DNA of 23,668 bases. Origin: an uncultured Eubacteriales bacterium. GTDB lineage: Bacteria; Bacillota; Clostridia; Oscillospirales; Oscillospiraceae. The notes under the pieces are model-generated. The model was not told where the DNA came from, searched no databases, and worked only from the letters and a program-made list of their open reading frames with translations. Within the stretch, counting starts at the first letter, position 1. The number at the start of each line of letters is the position of its first letter. A program made the translations under genes and the position numbers. The stretch lies in contig URCY01000026.1 of the NCBI GenBank assembly GCA_900546415.1, positions 1 through 23,668 on the forward strand, in the 5' to 3' direction. Below, one piece after another: positions 21,805 to 23,668 of this stretch.

Positions 21805-23565
21805 ATGACGGTTGTATTCAGCATCCTCATGCTCATCGGCGGTCTGGCCTTTTTCCTTTACGGTATGAATGTGATGTCCGGCGGCCTCGGCAAGGTCGCC
21901 GGCGGTTCGCTGGAAAGCTCTCTGAAAAAGGTCTCCTCCAATCCCTTCTCAAGCACGCTGCTCGGCGCGGGTATCACAATTGCGATCCAGTCCTCCTCGG
22001 CGATGACGGTCATGCTCGTCGGTCTGGTCAACTCGGGTCTGATGCAATTCCCGCAGACCATCAACTTTATCATGGGCTCCAACCTCGGCACGACGGTGAC
22101 GAACTGGATCCTGAGCCTCTCCGGTGTGCAGGGCGGCGGCGTGCTCGACCTGCTCAAGCCGGAAAACTTTGCCCCGGTGGTCGCAATGATCGGCGTCGTG
22201 CTCATCATGATGTCCAAGCGCACGCGGCGGCAGGACATCGGCAAGGTGCTCGTCGGCTTCGCCATTCTGATGTACGGCATGACCCTGATGGGCAGCTCCG
22301 TTGAGGAGCTGAAGGATTCCGAGGGCTTCCGCTCGCTGCTGACGGCGTTCCGGAACCCGTTCATCGCCCTGATCGCCTCGACGATCTTCACCGGCGTGAT
22401 CCAAAGCTCCGCCGCGACGATCAGCATCGTGCAGAATCTGGCGCTCACCGGCCAGATCTCCTATACCATGGCCATCCCGCTGGTGCTCGGCGCGAACATC
22501 GGCACCTGCATGACCGCCCTGATCTCTTCCATCGGCGTCACGAAGGAGGCCAAGAAGGTCGCGGTCGTCCATGTGACGATCAAGATCGTCGGCACGGTCG
22601 TCTGCATGGGTCTGTTCTACGGTGCGGCGGCGATCATCCGCTTCGGCTTTATGGATGCGCCGGTGACCATGGTCGGCGTGGCGCTCATCCACACGATCTT
22701 CAACGTCGTCAACACCGGCATTCTCGCCCCGTTCCATAAGCAGCTCTGCACGGTTGCCAACCTGATCGTGCGCCCGGCGAAGAAAAAGCAGGACAGCCTG
22801 TTCGTCTTCCTGGATGAGCGCCTGCTCTCCACGCCGTCCATCGCCGTCAACGAGGCCAACACCATGACCAATAAGATGGCGCTTATGGCACGCGAGACGA
22901 TCCTGACCTCGCTGGAGCTGGTGCGCGATTATTCCGAGAAAAAGGCGGCCGCCGTGCTCGAGCTAGAGGACGAGCTGGATCATTATGAGGATCAGCTCGG
23001 CACGTTCCTGGTCAAGCTCTCGTCGCATTCCATGTCCGAGCGCGATTCGCGCGAGGTCTCGAAAATGCTGCATTCCATCGGCGATTTTGAGCGCCTGGGC
23101 GACCATGCGGTCAATCTGCTCCGCACGGCGCAGGAGATCCGCGACAAGCACATCGTGTTCTCCGAGCCGGCAGAGGCGCAGCTCTATGAGCTGTGCGACG
23201 CGCTCAAGGAAATTCTGGCGCTGACGGTCGATTCCTTCACGACCGATAACTGCGAAATGGCGCACCACGTCGAGCCGCTCGAGCAGGTCATCGACGTCAT
23301 GGCCTCCAATGCCAAGAGCGACCATGTCGAGCGCCTGCAGCAGGGGAGATGCACGATTCAGTCCGGCTTTGTCTGGTCGGATCTGCTGACGAATTTCGAG
23401 CGCGTCGGCGACCACTGCTCCAACATCGCCGTGGCGCTGATCGAGACGAGCGCGGGCAGCTTCGGCACGCACCGCTATCTCAACTCGGTGAAAAAGGCCG
23501 GCAGCGGCGAATTTACCAATGACTATACGCATTATGCCGAAAAATACGGCATTCTGGATTCCTGA
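21805..23565 (+). CDS. Na/Pi cotransporter family protein with PhoU domain
   Basis: This 586-residue inner-membrane protein of the NptA/YjbB (SLC34-like) family probably moves phosphate with sodium. It has the two inverted QSS repeats that mark the family (IQSSSAMT at 61-68 and IQSSAATIS at 199-207) with their partner motifs GSNLGTTVT and GANIGTCMT, and about eight membrane segments up to residue 320. The remainder (about 345-550) is PhoU-like, with two motifs, DFERLGDHA (427-435) and NFERVGDHC (530-538). The start is ATG at 21805 after GGAG; the frame is open 43 codons further upstream over the promoter. It is divergent from the antiporter operon. Direction of phosphate flow is uncertain: E. 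coli YjbB exports phosphate. Confidence 0.92.
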   Translation: MTVVFSILMLIGGLAFFLYGMNVMSGGLGKVAGGSLESSLKKVSSNPFSSTLLGAGITIAIQSSSAMTVMLVGLVNSGLMQFPQTINFIMGSNLGTTVTNWILSLSGVQGGGVLDLLKPENFAPVVAMIGVVLIMMSKRTRRQDIGKVLVGFAILMYGMTLMGSSVEELKDSEGFRSLLTAFRNPFIALIASTIFTGVIQSSAATISIVQNLALTGQISYTMAIPLVLGANIGTCMTALISSIGVTKEAKKVAVVHVTIKIVGTVVCMGLFYGAAAIIRFGFMDAPVTMVGVALIHTIFNVVNTGILAPFHKQLCTVANLIVRPAKKKQDSLFVFLDERLLSTPSIAVNEANTMTNKMALMARETILTSLELVRDYSEKKAAAVLELEDELDHYEDQLGTFLVKLSSHSMSERDSREVSKMLHSIGDFERLGDHAVNLLRTAQEIRDKHIVFSEPAEAQLYELCDALKEILALTVDSFTTDNCEMAHHVEPLEQVIDVMASNAKSDHVERLQQGRCTIQSGFVWSDLLTNFERVGDHCSNIAVALIETSAGSFGTHRYLNSVKKAGSGEFTNDYTHYAEKYGILDS

Positions 23566-23579
23566 GCATCAAAAAACGA

Positions 23580-23616
23580 CCTCCGGCGCGGTTCAAACGC
23601 GCCGGAGGAATTTTTT
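23580..23616 (+). terminator. Terminator of the Na/Pi cotransporter gene
   Basis: A perfect 11-bp GC-rich stem (23580-23590 with 23598-23608) with a 7-nt loop is followed by AA and six T residues (23611-23616). It begins 15 nt after the TGA. The A-run at 23571-23576 makes it potentially bidirectional. Class IIC introns favour such sites, and one starts directly downstream. Confidence 0.95.
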
Positions 23617-23619
23617 GCT

Positions 23620-23668
23620 GTGCGCCCGGTGAGCGCACGTTCTGTAGGGTGAAAGTCCCGAAGTCGCC
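23620..23668 (+). mobile_element. Group II intron (class IIC), 5' end, cut by window
   Basis: Starting at the canonical intron 5' end GTGCG, the sequence GTGCGCCCGG, a hairpin with GCGCAC (23620-23625 with 23633-23638), then TTCTGTAGGGTGAAAGTCCC and GAA follow the domain I start of group IIC introns; the Oceanobacillus iheyensis intron begins GUGUGCCCGG and has UAGGGUGAGAGUCCCGAA at the same spacing (from memory). Its position just after a terminator T-run, in the same orientation, is the known insertion preference of this class. The reverse transcriptase gene and 3' end lie outside the window. Confidence 0.85.

Overview
The window is a chromosomal segment from a moderately GC-rich, low-GC-lineage Gram-positive bacterium. 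It is most likely a member of Clostridia, with Oscillospirales/Ruminococcaceae-like gut anaerobes the best guess. The evidence is the Bacillus/Clostridium-type S10-spc-alpha ribosomal supercluster in one block including adk, map, a small KOW-domain gene, infA and rpmJ; zinc-type S14 and L36; strong AAGGAGG ribosome binding sites on almost every gene; an NptA-type Na/Pi transporter carrying a PhoU tail; and the start of a class IIC group II intron. The taxon is inference; no rRNA gene is present.

Layout. Bases 1-256 hold two copies of a 39-nt repeat and two strong terminator hairpins. Bases 257-15891 (minus strand) are one 31-gene block, transcribed right to left: rpsJ-rplC-rplD-rplW-rplB-rpsS-rplV-rpsC-rplP-rpmC-rpsQ-rplN-rplX-rplE-rpsN-rpsH-rplF-rplR-rpsE-rpmD-rplO-secY-adk-map-KOW-infA-rpmJ-rpsM-rpsK-rpsD-rpoA-rplQ. 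Most genes are separated by 0-31 nt. Three larger gaps (rpsJ-rplC, rpsN-rpsH, rpsD-rpoA) all contain RNA hairpins. A near-consensus promoter with phased A-tracts upstream drives the block, and its leader of about 280 nt contains a Rho-independent terminator, so attenuation is likely.

Bases 16347-21330 (minus strand) are three tightly linked genes for antiporter-like membrane subunits of the complex I/Mrp/group 4 hydrogenase superfamily. No other Mrp, Nuo or hydrogenase subunit is with them. The promoter-proximal two resemble NuoM/NuoN/MrpD-type subunits. The last has a long C-terminal tail ending in a separate membrane helix, as in NuoL. They end at their own terminator just upstream of the S10 promoter.

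Bases 21331-21804 are a palindrome-rich divergent intergenic region. Bases 21805-23565 (plus strand) encode a Na/Pi cotransporter with a C-terminal PhoU-like domain, followed by a perfect terminator hairpin. Four bases after its T-run lies the 5' end of a class IIC group II intron, cut by the window edge.

The ribosomal block supplies translation, protein export (SecY), N-terminal methionine removal (Map), nucleotide balance (Adk) and RNA polymerase alpha. The other two transcription units are membrane ion-transport systems. The points most worth following up are the attenuator and a 10-nt motif shared by two leaders of the S10 cluster, the structured insertion before rpsH, the lone three-antiporter operon and the intron insertion.
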